41,781 bases of DNA from NCBI GenBank assembly GCA_910585155.1, contig CAJUEC010000022.1, forward strand, positions 1 through 41,781, read 5' to 3'. The translations under genes and the position numbers were made by a program. The notes below the pieces were generated by a model, which was not told the DNA's origin, searched no databases, and saw only the letters and a program-made list of their open reading frames with translations. Shown here one piece after another: positions 1-7,883 of this stretch. This DNA comes from an uncultured Oscillospiraceae bacterium (GTDB lineage Bacteria; Bacillota; Clostridia; Oscillospirales; Oscillospiraceae). Within the stretch, counting starts at the first letter, position 1; each line of letters starts with the position of its first letter.

Positions 1-72
1 AAAACTACATTTTTTCCTCGGCGTTTTTTTACATTTTATCATTGGCGATGACACCCGGTTTGGGACTTGCGG

Positions 73-95
73 AGCCTTGCAAATCAAGGCTTTTT
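73..95 (+). terminator. Candidate intrinsic terminator at the left edge
   Basis: A 7-bp stem (AGCCTTG at 73-79, CAAGGCT at 85-91) with a 5-nt loop runs into TTTTT (91-95). It would end a plus-strand transcript entering from left of the window. The minus-strand gene stops at 102, but in that direction there is no T-run after the stem. Confidence 0.4.
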
Positions 96-101
96 CCCGC
101 C

Positions 102-515
102 TTAACTGTCCACAGCAGACCTCCTTTTCCGTTCACTTTCTGTTTTCTGCCGCCTGTGAACTCTGGCGGCGCAGTCCGGGCAGTATTTGCCCCGGTTGGA
201 TTTTGGCACATAGGGCTTTCCGCAGACCGAGCAGCGTTTCAAAGCACTGTCACGGTAAATCTCCGCTTCCAGCGTCCCGTCCAGAGGAAAGACCGCCCAG
301 CGGAACCACTTGCAGCAGACGGAGAATGTAATCATCTGTGGACAGGCGCAGGTGTCGCCATCATCCAGCGCAAGGCAGTTTCCACCGTCACAGTTGCTGC
401 ACTCCCGGCGTATCAGGCTGTTGGCCCGCTTCCTCTGCGCCGGGGTCATGCGGTAGGGGGAACCGTCCGGCTTGCGCTCCAACGGCGGCAAATGTTGATA
501 GGGTCTTTCTTTCAT
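102..515 (-). CDS. Cysteine-rich VLP domain protein of conjugative elements
   Basis: 137-residue protein with eleven cysteines. They are spaced as in the cysteine-rich VLP family, a small putative zinc-binding protein carried by integrative/conjugative elements of gut Firmicutes. The middle of the protein carries a Cys-rich block around a LALDDGDTC segment. The C-terminus has a second ribbon (RCSVCGKPYVPKSNRGKYC) and a very basic tail (RRQKTESERKRR), which suggests nucleic-acid binding. I chose the internal ATG at 513-515 because GGAGGG lies 5-6 nt upstream of it; the open frame extends to 641 without another good ribosome site. Its biochemical role is not established. Its value here is as a marker that the left edge belongs to a conjugative element. 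Confidence 0.75.
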   Translation of the reverse strand: MKERPYQHLPPLERKPDGSPYRMTPAQRKRANSLIRRECSNCDGGNCLALDDGDTCACPQMITFSVCCKWFRWAVFPLDGTLEAEIYRDSALKRCSVCGKPYVPKSNRGKYCPDCAARVHRRQKTESERKRRSAVDS

Positions 516-850
516 GCTGTCCCTCCGTTTTTCTGTTTGTTGCCGTTTCTCCCCGAAAAGGCTTCCTGCCCCATTCCTGCGGCGTGTTCCGGCGTTGGTG
601 CGCTGGCCTGCTCTGGTCATGGTGTCCAGAAGCGGGGTCATGGCGCACTTCCCCAGCCGGGGTATTCCTTTTCAGACGGTCATTCGGTTTTCAAGGGGCT
701 TGTCCATCGATGAACTATCTCAAGTGTATACTTTTTTGATTGCCAGTGCCGTATATCCATAAGGTAGGAAATCAGCCCGGAAAACTCCCTATTTCCACGC
801 TCTCGGAATTGTGGTATACTAATCAAAAGACAGGTAGGGGGAGAACTATA
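516..850. other. Intergenic region between divergent ICE genes
   Basis: 335 bp between the cysteine-rich protein (minus) and the NERD gene (plus). Minus-strand frames stay open here but show no recognisable family and no ribosome site, so they may be the tail of a degraded upstream ICE gene. The right part holds the promoter annotated at 792-820. I see no RNA gene. Confidence 0.4.
792..820 (+). promoter_or_regulatory. Probable sigma-A promoter for the NERD gene
   Basis: TTTCCA (792-797, 4 of 6 to TTGACA), a 17-bp spacer and TATACT (815-820, 5 of 6 to TATAAT). The start codon is 31 nt downstream, preceded by an AGGGGGAG ribosome site. Confidence 0.55.
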
Positions 851-1735
851 ATGGGAATTTTTTTACTTGCCGTACTTCTTGCCATTGTTGTATATGTAGT
901 ACAGAAAAAGCGATATGAAAAAACGGAATACTATCAGCAAACCAAAAATCCATATAGCAGCGTTCGATTTAACAAAGGACGGCTGGGGGAATTCTACACT
1001 TATAAGTATCTCGACTCGCTGACCGGGTACAAACGGTATTTGTTTAACTTGTATATCCCGAAAAGCAACGGAGAAACCACAGAATTAGATGTTGTCCTAC
1101 TTCATGAATCGGGTATATATGTATTTGAATCCAAAAATTATAGCGGGTGGATTTTTGGAACCGAATCTCAACAATATTGGACTCAAACACTACCCACTGG
1201 ACGAGGGAGGTCACAGAAAAATCAATTTTATAATCCTATTTGGCAGAACAAGGGACATCTGAAATGGCTTCAAACATTTCTTGCCGACCAAACTTTGCCG
1301 TTTTATTCTTATATTGTATTCAGTGACCGTTGCACATTAAAAGATATTACGTTAACCAGCGGAAAACATTACGTTGTTAATCGGTACAACCTTTTTTCTG
1401 CGGTTCAACAGAATATTGCAAAGGTAGGAATACAGTTATCATCAGACAAAATCGATGAATTATTTGAAAAGCTGTGCCCGCTTACGCAGATAAACGAAGC
1501 AGAGAAAATAACACATATTAGAAACATTCAACAAAGAGCACAAGACAACCTTTCGCAGAATATCTCTGCCCCAGCGGCAACACAAAATGTGGAGAAAACC
1601 CTATGCCCTCGTTGCGGTGGACAGCTTGTTATGCGTATTGCCTCTAAAGGAACTCGTCAGGGAAAACGATTTTGGGGCTGCTCCAATTATCCGAAGTGCA
1701 GATACATAGAGAATTTACCGGACGAACATAAATAA
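851..1735 (+). CDS. NERD nuclease-like protein with topoisomerase zinc ribbon
   Basis: 294 residues. Residues 3-18 form one N-terminal hydrophobic helix, so the protein is probably membrane anchored. Residues 41-150 match the NERD (nuclease-related) fold of the PD-(D/E)XK type: E47 in GRLGEF, D80 in ELDVVL and E93-x-K95 in FESKNYSG are the expected acidic/lysine set. Residues 252-283 form a four-cysteine zinc ribbon (C252, C255, C277, C283) with the FWGCSNYPKC signature of topoisomerase I C-terminal zinc fingers. The ATG at 851 has AGGGGGAG upstream; an in-frame extension to 740 lacks a ribosome site and would precede the promoter. Codon use is clearly more AT-rich than the chromosomal genes. 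It ends 13 bp before the XRE regulator, suggesting one transcript. Substrate and role are unknown; DNA processing or element defence is inference. Confidence 0.8.
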   Translation: MGIFLLAVLLAIVVYVVQKKRYEKTEYYQQTKNPYSSVRFNKGRLGEFYTYKYLDSLTGYKRYLFNLYIPKSNGETTELDVVLLHESGIYVFESKNYSGWIFGTESQQYWTQTLPTGRGRSQKNQFYNPIWQNKGHLKWLQTFLADQTLPFYSYIVFSDRCTLKDITLTSGKHYVVNRYNLFSAVQQNIAKVGIQLSSDKIDELFEKLCPLTQINEAEKITHIRNIQQRAQDNLSQNISAPAATQNVEKTLCPRCGGQLVMRIASKGTRQGKRFWGCSNYPKCRYIENLPDEHK

Positions 1736-1748
1736 GGAGTATTTGGAT

Positions 1749-2549
1749 ATGGCCTTAACAATCCAAGAACGCTTGAAAGATCTGCGTGTGGAGCATGGCT
1801 TGACGCTGGAACAGCTTGCGGAGCAGACGAACCTCTCCAAGTCTGCGCTGGGCAGCTATGAAGCGGACGATTTTAAGGACATCAGCCACTCTGCCCTTAT
1901 CAAGCTGGCGAAGTTTTACGGCGTGACCACCGACTATCTGCTGGGACTGTCTGAAATGAAGCGTCACCCAAACGCCGATCTTGCAGACCTGCGTTTGAGT
2001 GACGGAATGATTGATCTGCTGAAAAGCGGGCGGGTGAACAATGCGCTGCTGTGCGAATTGGCGGCGCACCCGGATTTTATTAAGCTGATGGCCGACCTTG
2101 AAATCTATGTGAACGGAACGGCGGTCAAGCAGGTGCAGGGTGCAAATGCGATAGTGGACGCTATGAGCGCAACAATCGTCAAACAGCATAACCCCGATAT
2201 AAGCGACCCGCAGCTACGGCAGCTTATCGCCGCCCATATTGATGATGACAGCTTTTGCCGCTACATAATCCAGCAGGACATAAATGGGATAGCCCTTGAC
2301 CTGCGGGAAGCCCATAGGGACGATTTCTTCAGCGTCCCAGAGGATAACCCGCTGAAAGGTCTGCTGCAAGCCGTTGATGAAACCGCCAGCCCGGACGGCG
2401 ACCCGGAGAAAGCGTCTTTGGTGTTTATCTGCAAACGGCTCCGGCTGAATTATGGCAAGTTGAGCGGGGAGGACAAAGCGGCGCTGAAACGGCTTGCGGG
2501 AAAATCGGACTTGCTGAAAAATCCAATCCCACAGCGGGGACGGAAATAG
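1749..2549 (+). CDS. XRE-family helix-turn-helix regulator
   Basis: 266 residues. Residues 4-65 form a HTH_3 (XRE/Cro) DNA-binding domain, with the segment TLEQLAEQTNLSKSALGSYE as helices 2-3 and the common tail GVTTDYLLGLS. The remaining 200 residues are helical and match no family I recognise. The AAGGAG at 1734-1739 sits 9 nt before ATG 1749 but only 3 nt before the in-frame TTG at 1743, so I use the ATG. Proteins with this domain order are common cargo of gut ICEs and probably act as element regulators. The gene lies between the NERD gene and a small orphan, and all three probably share a transcript. Confidence 0.8.
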   Translation: MALTIQERLKDLRVEHGLTLEQLAEQTNLSKSALGSYEADDFKDISHSALIKLAKFYGVTTDYLLGLSEMKRHPNADLADLRLSDGMIDLLKSGRVNNALLCELAAHPDFIKLMADLEIYVNGTAVKQVQGANAIVDAMSATIVKQHNPDISDPQLRQLIAAHIDDDSFCRYIIQQDINGIALDLREAHRDDFFSVPEDNPLKGLLQAVDETASPDGDPEKASLVFICKRLRLNYGKLSGEDKAALKRLAGKSDLLKNPIPQRGRK

Positions 2550-2581
2550 AAGCAACAAATTTCAGTTGAGGAGGGCAGTTT

Positions 2582-2896
2582 ATGACAAAGGAAGAAAAAG
2601 GGCTGTTAGACAAATTAGCATCGGGTGCTCTTGATGGATTTGTAGGTGATGATTTAATTACAGGAAAATCCACAGTTTGGAAAGCTATAAAGAATGGTGT
2701 TCCTGCAATGTTCAAACAGGGGCCAAGTAAAAGAGTTTTCAATGGTAAAGAAAACGAGAGAATTGATGGTGTTTTGCATACTTTACAAGAATGGGTTACA
2801 GACGAAGAAAAATTAAAATTTCTTAAAAAATTTGGCTGGCTTATGAAAGATACAGCGGTTAGGGCATATAGTGCAAAATTTAAGCCTAAAAAATAA
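2582..2896 (+). CDS. Small AT-rich orphan protein, function unknown
   Basis: 104 residues, with no family recognised. The ATG has a clear GGAGGG ribosome site 6-7 nt upstream and lies 32 bp after the XRE gene. The protein is rich in lysine (about 17 percent) and predicted mostly helical. There is no signal peptide or membrane segment. It is the most AT-rich gene in the window, much lower in GC than the ICE backbone genes beside it, which suggests separate acquisition. It could be a partner of the XRE protein or a cargo gene of the element. Confidence 0.6.
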   Translation: MTKEEKGLLDKLASGALDGFVGDDLITGKSTVWKAIKNGVPAMFKQGPSKRVFNGKENERIDGVLHTLQEWVTDEEKLKFLKKFGWLMKDTAVRAYSAKFKPKK

Positions 2897-2946
2897 ATGC
2901 GGACGATATTCGACTTGCTGGAGAAATAGCAAAGCTGGCCGAGCCA

Positions 2947-2989
2947 GTCAACGGTCAAGATGAACGGCGCTTTCAGCGCCGCCGTTGAC
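2947..2989. repeat. Nested hairpin
   Basis: Outer arms GTCAACGG (2947-2954) and CCGTTGAC (2982-2989). Inner arms CGGCGC (2965-2970) and GCGCCG (2976-2981) close a 5-nt loop. There is no T-run, so termination is unlikely. It could be a cruciform or binding site near the end of the element. Confidence 0.5.
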
Positions 2990-3021
2990 AGTCTCGCCCG
3001 GCTTTGCTGATGGGTAATCAA

Positions 3022-3052
3022 GGCGGGAAAGCCCTAAAATGGCTTTCCCGCC
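3022..3052. terminator. 12-bp perfect hairpin after the ICE cargo genes
   Basis: GGCGGGAAAGCC (3022-3033) pairs perfectly with GGCTTTCCCGCC (3041-3052) around a 7-nt loop. It lies downstream of the three plus-strand cargo genes. The following sequence (catttcgatttt) is only weakly T-rich, so termination is possible but not certain. Confidence 0.45.
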
Positions 3053-3319
3053 CATTTCGATTTTGAGAAAAGAATAGCCCCTAAAATAAATGAGTGTGAC
3101 CACACATATAGTCACGGTGTCCAGAGGTTTGGGACATTTTGTCCCATAGGCTGGGGACGAGGGACGGGGTTTTCATATACGCCCTGTCTGCTGCTGAAAC
3201 CAGCCCTTTGTTTCCGGCTTCCCAGCCCCAAACAAAGCCCTGTTTTCCTGCCGCTTCAAATGCCCTTGCCCTCCCCGGCGGCAACGGCATTTTCACGGCA
3301 ACGCCGACAGAGCGTATAA

Positions 3320-3350
3320 CACACTACACTTTGCTTCGCAAAGTCGTGTG
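3320..3350. repeat. Hairpin with interrupted stem
   Basis: ACTTTGC (3328-3334) and GCAAAGT (3338-3344) with a 3-nt loop form the top. CACAC (3320-3324) and GTGTG (3346-3350) form the base, separated by a small internal bulge. Confidence 0.45.
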
Positions 3351-3383
3351 CCAAATGGGGCGTTGCCCCCTTTGGATACCCCC

Positions 3384-3435
3384 ACAACAAACAGGCGCTA
3401 TGCCCCTTGCCGGGAGCATAGCGCCCGTTTGTTGT
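3384..3435. repeat. Large inverted repeat, 9+10 bp arms
   Basis: ACAACAAAC (3384-3392) and GGCGCTATGC (3394-3403) pair with GCATAGCGCC (3416-3425) and GTTTGTTGT (3427-3435). There is a single A-C mismatch and a 12-nt loop. This is the longest inverted repeat of the left region. It has no T-run of terminator type; a recombinase, relaxase or replication role is possible. Confidence 0.55.
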
Positions 3436-3494
3436 CAGCAGCCCGTTTCACGGTCTGCGTGTAGTTCCTTGTAAAATGACCTAAGCACTAGTAG

Positions 3495-3547
3495 AAAAAT
3501 CATCAGGGAGTACCAAGTAAAGCAACCTGGCACTCCCTGAAATTTTT
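3495..3547. terminator. Bidirectional terminator-like hairpin
   Basis: TCAGGGAGT (3503-3511) pairs with ACTCCCTGA (3532-3540), flanked by AAAAAT (3495-3500) and ATTTTT (3542-3547). The U-tract therefore follows the stem on either strand. It probably isolates the mobile element from the oleate hydratase transcript. Confidence 0.55.
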
Positions 3548-3639
3548 CCGTATGGGTCCTGCTTGGGTCAGGCAAAAAATGACCGCACTTGTTTCGAGCA
3601 ATCGACCGCAGCTTGTTTGGAGCAGGTAGGGCTGGTCAA

Positions 3640-3675
3640 ATGGCGCCGGGAGACTGGTGAGGTCCCCGGCGCCAT
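3640..3675 (-). terminator. GC-rich hairpin after oleate hydratase
   Basis: ATGGCGCCGGG (3640-3650) and CCCGGCGCCAT (3665-3675) form an 11-bp perfect stem 21 bp beyond the stop of the minus-strand oleate hydratase. Only three T follow in the minus-strand direction, so it is a weak or structural terminator. Confidence 0.45.
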
Positions 3676-3696
3676 TCCCGTCTGCCTGCTGGTGGT

Positions 3697-5472
3697 TTAG
3701 ATCACATGATATTCCCTCAGCAGCTTTTCAATGTCGGTCCCCTCGAGCTTGCCCAGCAGCTTTTTGATCGCCATTCTCTCCTTGAGGCTCAGGTCCATCG
3801 CGGTGAGGGGCTTGCCGTCCCGGAGCTTCACCGTGGCATCCAGCAGGTCCCGCACATCATAGGTGCTGCCCCAAACCTCGGGCACGCCCCGGTCCACGTT
3901 CAGCAGGGTGTACACCGCCTCCATGCCGGTGCGCATGGAGTATTCGGTGGTGAAGATGGTGTCCCGGGCGGTCTCGGCGAACTGGCCCAGGAAAGCGAAG
4001 TTCACCGCGCCCTCAGGCACCACACGGGGCCGGTCGGTGTCGTTGCGGGGCATGAAGAAGGCGTCGATATAGGGCATCATCACGGGCACCGTGTTGGCGG
4101 AGTGCTCGGCCAGCTCCTCAATGCTCTCCTCAGGCACGCCCAGGTGGTACAGCCACTCCATGCAGATTTCCTTGCCGGTGCACGCCCGCATAGGCTTCTT
4201 GATATAGTCGCCGGGCCTGTCGGTGAACAGGGCATACACCCACACCAGGCAGTGATCCCGGGGCTGCTCCCGGAACTGGGGCTGGCGGTTGATGGTCCAG
4301 CTCAACAGCCAGGAGGAGTCCTTCACGGTGACGATGCCGCCGGTGACCACCCTGCCGGTGAAGGGGTCCCGTTTGCAGATGCTGGTGATATAGGGGATGA
4401 TCCGCCCATCCAGGGTTTCCACCGTGGCGGACATCCAGTTGGTCTGCTCCGGGTCAAAGCAGAACTTGTCCGGGTTGCCGAAGGCGGGGTCCTGGGCGGC
4501 GATCTTCCGCCACATGTCCCAGCCGCCGCCGGGGCGGATCTCGGTGTTGTAGGGAGCGGGGGTGTTCTGATCGCCCATGGAGGAGTTCTCCACACAGCCG
4601 CCGTTGGTGATGAACACCAGATCGTTTTCGGTGAGGTCCACGAGCTCCTGGCCGCCCTCCCGCAGCAGTTCGATGCGGGTGGCCTGCTTGCGCTCCGGCT
4701 TGCAGTCGAACTCCACATTCACCACCTTGGTGTTGTAGTGGAACTGGACGCCGTGTCCCTCCAGGTACTTCACCATGGGCAGGATCATGGACTCGTACTG
4801 GTTGTAGCGGGTGAACCGCAGGGCCTTGAAGTCGGGCAGGCCGCCGATGTGGTGGATGAAGCGCTTGATATACCGCTTCATCTCCAAAGCGGAGTGCCAG
4901 TTCTCAAAGGCGAACATGGTGCGCCAGTAGAGCCAGAAGCTGGAGTTCAGCACCTCGTCGTCGAAATAGTCGGTGATCCGTTTGTCGTACAGGTCCTCGT
5001 CCGGGGTGAAGAACAGCCGCATGATCTCCATGGCCGCCTTGTCGGACACGTCGAACCTGCCGTCGGTGTGGGCGTCCTGTCCCCGGTTGACGGTGGCCCG
5101 GCACAGGGAGTAGTTGGGGTCCTCCTTGTTCAGCCAGTAGTACTCGTCCAGCACGCTGACCCCTTCCGTCTCGATGGAGGGGATGGAGTGGAACAGGTCC
5201 CACATGACCTCGAAATGGTTGTCCATCTCCCGGCCGCCCCGCATGACGTAGCCCACGTTCTCGAATTTCCATCCGTCGCAGGCGCCGCCGGGGATGGGGT
5301 CCTTTTCAAAGATGTGGATGTGCTCCCCCTTCATCTGGCCGTCCCGGACCAGGTAGCAGGCGGCGGTGAGGGCGGCCAGCCCGGTGCCGATGATGTAGGC
5401 CGACTTGTGATCCACGCCCTCCGGCTTTTTCGGGCGGGCAAAGGCCTCGTAGTTACCGCTGGAATAATACAT
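3697..5472 (-). CDS. ohyA: Oleate hydratase (FAD-dependent, 10-hydroxystearate forming)
   Basis: 591 residues, the usual length for this family, long annotated as myosin-cross-reactive antigen. It adds water to the cis-9 double bond of oleate and similar unsaturated fatty acids to give 10-hydroxy acids. In gut bacteria this detoxifies free fatty acids. Visible features are the dinucleotide-binding segment IIGTGLAALTAA (about 27-38), the PGGACDG turn and the highly conserved RGGREMDNHFE signature (about 78-88). The frame begins three codons earlier, but that ATG abuts the AAAGGA ribosome site. The ATG at 5470-5472 has correct spacing and gives the family-typical start MYYSSGNYEAFARPKKPEG. It is transcribed alone from the promoter at 5523-5551, after the terminator of the TetR gene. 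Control by that TetR protein is inference from position. Confidence 0.93.
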   Translation of the reverse strand: MYYSSGNYEAFARPKKPEGVDHKSAYIIGTGLAALTAACYLVRDGQMKGEHIHIFEKDPIPGGACDGWKFENVGYVMRGGREMDNHFEVMWDLFHSIPSIETEGVSVLDEYYWLNKEDPNYSLCRATVNRGQDAHTDGRFDVSDKAAMEIMRLFFTPDEDLYDKRITDYFDDEVLNSSFWLYWRTMFAFENWHSALEMKRYIKRFIHHIGGLPDFKALRFTRYNQYESMILPMVKYLEGHGVQFHYNTKVVNVEFDCKPERKQATRIELLREGGQELVDLTENDLVFITNGGCVENSSMGDQNTPAPYNTEIRPGGGWDMWRKIAAQDPAFGNPDKFCFDPEQTNWMSATVETLDGRIIPYITSICKRDPFTGRVVTGGIVTVKDSSWLLSWTINRQPQFREQPRDHCLVWVYALFTDRPGDYIKKPMRACTGKEICMEWLYHLGVPEESIEELAEHSANTVPVMMPYIDAFFMPRNDTDRPRVVPEGAVNFAFLGQFAETARDTIFTTEYSMRTGMEAVYTLLNVDRGVPEVWGSTYDVRDLLDATVKLRDGKPLTAMDLSLKERMAIKKLLGKLEGTDIEKLLREYHVI

Positions 5473-5522
5473 ATATGACATCCTTTCTGGAACCGTCTTG
5501 CGGTTCTCTTGTTGATGGGGCT

Positions 5523-5551
5523 ATCATAGACCGTTTTGCGCCGCTTCACAA
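5523..5551 (-). promoter_or_regulatory. Promoter of oleate hydratase
   Basis: Read on the minus strand: TTGTGA (5546-5551), a 17-bp spacer, TATGAT (5523-5528, 5 of 6). The leader contains a GAACCG/CGGTTC inverted repeat (5490-5506) just before the ribosome site, a possible operator or mRNA hairpin. Confidence 0.65.
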
Positions 5552-5560
5552 TAAACAGAA

Positions 5561-5595
5561 CCCCCGCCATGATTAAAATTTCATCATGGCGGGGG
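5561..5595 (-). terminator. Terminator between the TetR gene and oleate hydratase
   Basis: Perfect 13-bp stem: CCCCCGCCATGAT (5561-5573) pairs with ATCATGGCGGGGG (5583-5595) around a 9-nt AT-rich loop. In the minus direction it is followed by TTCTGTTT. It lies 14 bp past the TetR stop and just upstream of the ohyA promoter, so the two genes are separate units. Confidence 0.75.
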
Positions 5596-5608
5596 CTTTG
5601 TTTATGTT

Positions 5609-6193
5609 TCAATCAGCTGCCTGCGTATGTAAGGGTTTATCCAGGCGGAACTCGTGCAGCGCCCGGACGATATTGCCGTGGATCAGCCTGCTGACGCACT
5701 CCACGATGACTGCTGGCTCCTCCTTCATAGAGCCGTTGATCCATTCCAGCATGATACCAATGAACGCGTATTCATAAAAATTTGCGATGAACCGCTTGTC
5801 CTTTTCGCTGACCGTCATCGCTGCCGACTTCTCCTCCACCACTCCCAGGATCAGGCTGTGGATCAGCGGGTTCAGGTACTGCTCAATCCGCTCCCGGCTG
5901 ACACAGCGGTAGACGTTCATAATGAAGGGCTTATTGTCCCGCACCGCGTGGAAGATGTTGAGAAATCCCTCCTGCCAGGTGTCATAGGTTTTCTTTCCTT
6001 CCAGGGCTCGGGCGGCATCCTCCACACAGACCCACTCCACCAGATCATAGATATCCTTAAAGTGATAGTAGAAGGTCATGCGGCTGATGCCGCAGTCCTC
6101 CGCGATGTCGCTGATGGTGATTTTGGTCAGCGGTTTTTGGAGCAGCAGCTTTTTCAATGACGCCTCCAGCGCCCGCTTTGTCATCTGTGACAT
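5609..6193 (-). CDS. TetR/AcrR-family regulator
   Basis: 194 residues. The N-terminal TetR helix-turn-helix covers about residues 10-55 (ITISDIAEDCGISRMTFYYHFKD). It is followed by an all-helical ligand domain of the DhaS-like subgroup. I chose the ATG at 6193 because GGCGGAGG precedes it by 5 nt; the in-frame extension to 6244 has no such site. It lies directly upstream of oleate hydratase on the same strand but is separated by a strong terminator. Local control of ohyA in response to fatty acids is plausible but not shown. The leader carries a CCGGCCC/GGGCCGG hairpin (about 6223-6240) followed by GGGTTTTAC on the minus strand, which might attenuate the gene. Confidence 0.85.
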   Translation of the reverse strand: MSQMTKRALEASLKKLLLQKPLTKITISDIAEDCGISRMTFYYHFKDIYDLVEWVCVEDAARALEGKKTYDTWQEGFLNIFHAVRDNKPFIMNVYRCVSRERIEQYLNPLIHSLILGVVEEKSAAMTVSEKDKRFIANFYEYAFIGIMLEWINGSMKEEPAVIVECVSRLIHGNIVRALHEFRLDKPLHTQAAD

Positions 6194-6356
6194 AAGAACC
6201 TCCGCCGTGTAAAACCCCCGGCCCGGACTTGTGGGCCGGTACACAGTCTTTTTTGATTGTTGGCTGCCAACCGCTCCAGCTTTTCCCCACAGGATGGCGG
6301 CACACCTGTCCCGGCGTCTGTAGGTCAGCGTTTGGCGCGTCCCTCTCTGGCGGTTG

Positions 6357-6385
6357 ATTTTACCATATTGATAGAAGCTTGTCCA
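6357..6385 (-). promoter_or_regulatory. Promoter of the TetR gene
   Basis: On the minus strand: TGGACA (6380-6385, 5 of 6), a 17-bp spacer, TAAAAT (6357-6362, 5 of 6). It lies about 165 nt before the start codon, leaving a long leader. Confidence 0.55.
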
Positions 6386-6488
6386 CAGATGTCAAAAGAA
6401 ACGGCCCATTCTGACAGCATACGGTTGTCAATTTCAAGAAAGTGTAAAATGAGCTGAAAATATTGGCGGCTATTTGCTTGGTATTAAT

Positions 6489-6509
6489 CACTGCCGTCAA
6501 CTTAAGGCA
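6489..6509 (+). repeat. Left terminal inverted repeat of the IS
   Basis: 21 bp, perfect inverse of 7876-7896; flanked on the outside by GGTATTAAT. Confidence 0.9.
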
Positions 6510-6635
6510 GAAATAGTCAGATTACCCAATAGGGTTACAAAATAATTGTGCAATATACGAATTGACAACGGCGGTTACACACCAGCATGGAAATGAGCTC
6601 GTTTTGAGCAACTCATTCCAAAGGTGGCAGCTGGT

Positions 6636-7883
6636 ATGTCGTTGAAAGATGTGATTTTTAAAATGTCCCGTCATCTGATAGAAGCCTGTGAAAGCAGCGA
6701 TGATTTGCGCTTGAAAAAGACCGCTTTCACCAGGGAACGCAGGCTTGGCGCGAAAAATCTCCTGCGTATTTTGCTACAGCGATTGGTTGCCTCGCTGCAA
6801 TTGGGAATCGACGCTTACTACGATTTTCTCCAGGAAGATCCGGTGAGCAAGCAGGCGTTTTCCAAGGCACGGGCCAACCTGAATCCTGAATATGTGCGCA
6901 AATTTGCGGATGGCATTGCAGAGATCCATGCCGCTGATGTCAGTGCGCCCACCTACGCGGGTATGCGCCTGATTGCCATTGACGGTACGGACATCGCCCT
7001 GGAAAACAGCCCCGCGCTTAAGGAGGCTTTCGGCTGTTCGGGTCCCGGGAAAGACGCCGCCACCGCGCTGGGCTCTCTTGCCTACGGCCCATTGGATCAT
7101 GCCATTTATGACTGTCAATTGGCACCCTACGCCACGGATGAGCGCAGTCTTGCCATTAAGCACATGGCGAGGCTGACGGAACTGGGGCTGACCGGCAGCC
7201 TGCTGCTGTTTGACCGCTGGTATCCCTCCAAAGCCTTCCTTGCCCATACCCTGAACGCCGGTTTTTCCTTTGTCATGCGGGTGCGGGAAAAGTGGAATCT
7301 GGAGGTTGACCGAATCAAAACTCAGGGAAAGGTGACGATTTCCCATAATGGTCAGGTATTCACGATCCGCATTTTGAAAATTCGTTTGGCCAGCGGAGAG
7401 ACGGAAACCCTGCTGACCAATCTCAACCAAAAGCAGCTGCCCATTCGCAATGCCGGTGAGCTGTACTTTAAACGCTGGGGCATTGAAACGGCCTATGATA
7501 CGCTCAAGTCCAAGCTCCAGTTGGAGAATTTCTCCGGAAAGACCGAGGTAAGTGTGTATCAGGATTTCTATGCCACGGTATATCTCGCCGGCCTTACCGC
7601 CGCCTGTGCCGAGGACGTGAATGAGCATATTGCCGCGCGTGACGAAAAGAAACAGCTCAAATATCGCAGAAAAGCCAGTCAAAATCGTACGATTGCCAAG
7701 CTGAGGGAGCGGTTTTGGCATATTCTCCTCGAGCCAAGCGACGCCCTGCGCGCCCGCCTGCTGGACCGTCTTTGCCTGGACATCGCCTCTCGCCCGGAAT
7801 CCGTACGGCCGGGCCGTTCTCCGCTACATAAACACCCCCGCAGTAAAAGATTTCATATGGCCAAAAAGGCTGTCTTGCCTTAA
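6636..7883 (+). CDS. IS4-family transposase
   Basis: 415 residues, DDE-type. The catalytic triad is D116 (AIDGTD), D193 (LLFDRWYPS) and E284. E284 lies in the diagnostic YREK signature: Y277-x2-R280-x3-E284-x6-K291 in YFKRWGIETAYDTLK. The residues between D193 and E284 carry the beta-strand insertion typical of this family. I chose the ATG at 6636 (AAAGGTGG 8 nt upstream) over an in-frame GTG at 6624 that overlaps the ribosome site. The stop codon lies inside the right inverted repeat. No frameshift or missing residue was found, so it should be active. Confidence 0.92.
   Translation: MSLKDVIFKMSRHLIEACESSDDLRLKKTAFTRERRLGAKNLLRILLQRLVASLQLGIDAYYDFLQEDPVSKQAFSKARANLNPEYVRKFADGIAEIHAADVSAPTYAGMRLIAIDGTDIALENSPALKEAFGCSGPGKDAATALGSLAYGPLDHAIYDCQLAPYATDERSLAIKHMARLTELGLTGSLLLFDRWYPSKAFLAHTLNAGFSFVMRVREKWNLEVDRIKTQGKVTISHNGQVFTIRILKIRLASGETETLLTNLNQKQLPIRNAGELYFKRWGIETAYDTLKSKLQLENFSGKTEVSVYQDFYATVYLAGLTAACAEDVNEHIAARDEKKQLKYRRKASQNRTIAKLRERFWHILLEPSDALRARLLDRLCLDIASRPESVRPGRSPLHKHPRSKRFHMAKKAVLP

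Larger units (their letters stand above)
2897..3696. other. 800-bp gene-poor, hairpin-rich end of the mobile element
   Basis: No convincing gene. Short frames exist on both strands but lack ribosome sites and family resemblance. The stretch holds at least six strong inverted repeats, annotated separately where clear (2947-2989, 3022-3052, 3320-3350, 3384-3435, 3495-3547, 3640-3675). The boundary between the conjugative element and chromosomal DNA probably lies in its right half, since typical chromosomal genes begin at 3697. Confidence 0.5.

Noticed and set aside
3081..3474. Two short opposing frames (about 70 and 110 codons) in the ICE end
   Set aside because: No ribosome site, no family, and they overlap hairpins; treated as non-coding.
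3706..5478. Long plus-strand frame over oleate hydratase
   Set aside because: Shadow of a conserved gene; no ribosome site and biased composition.
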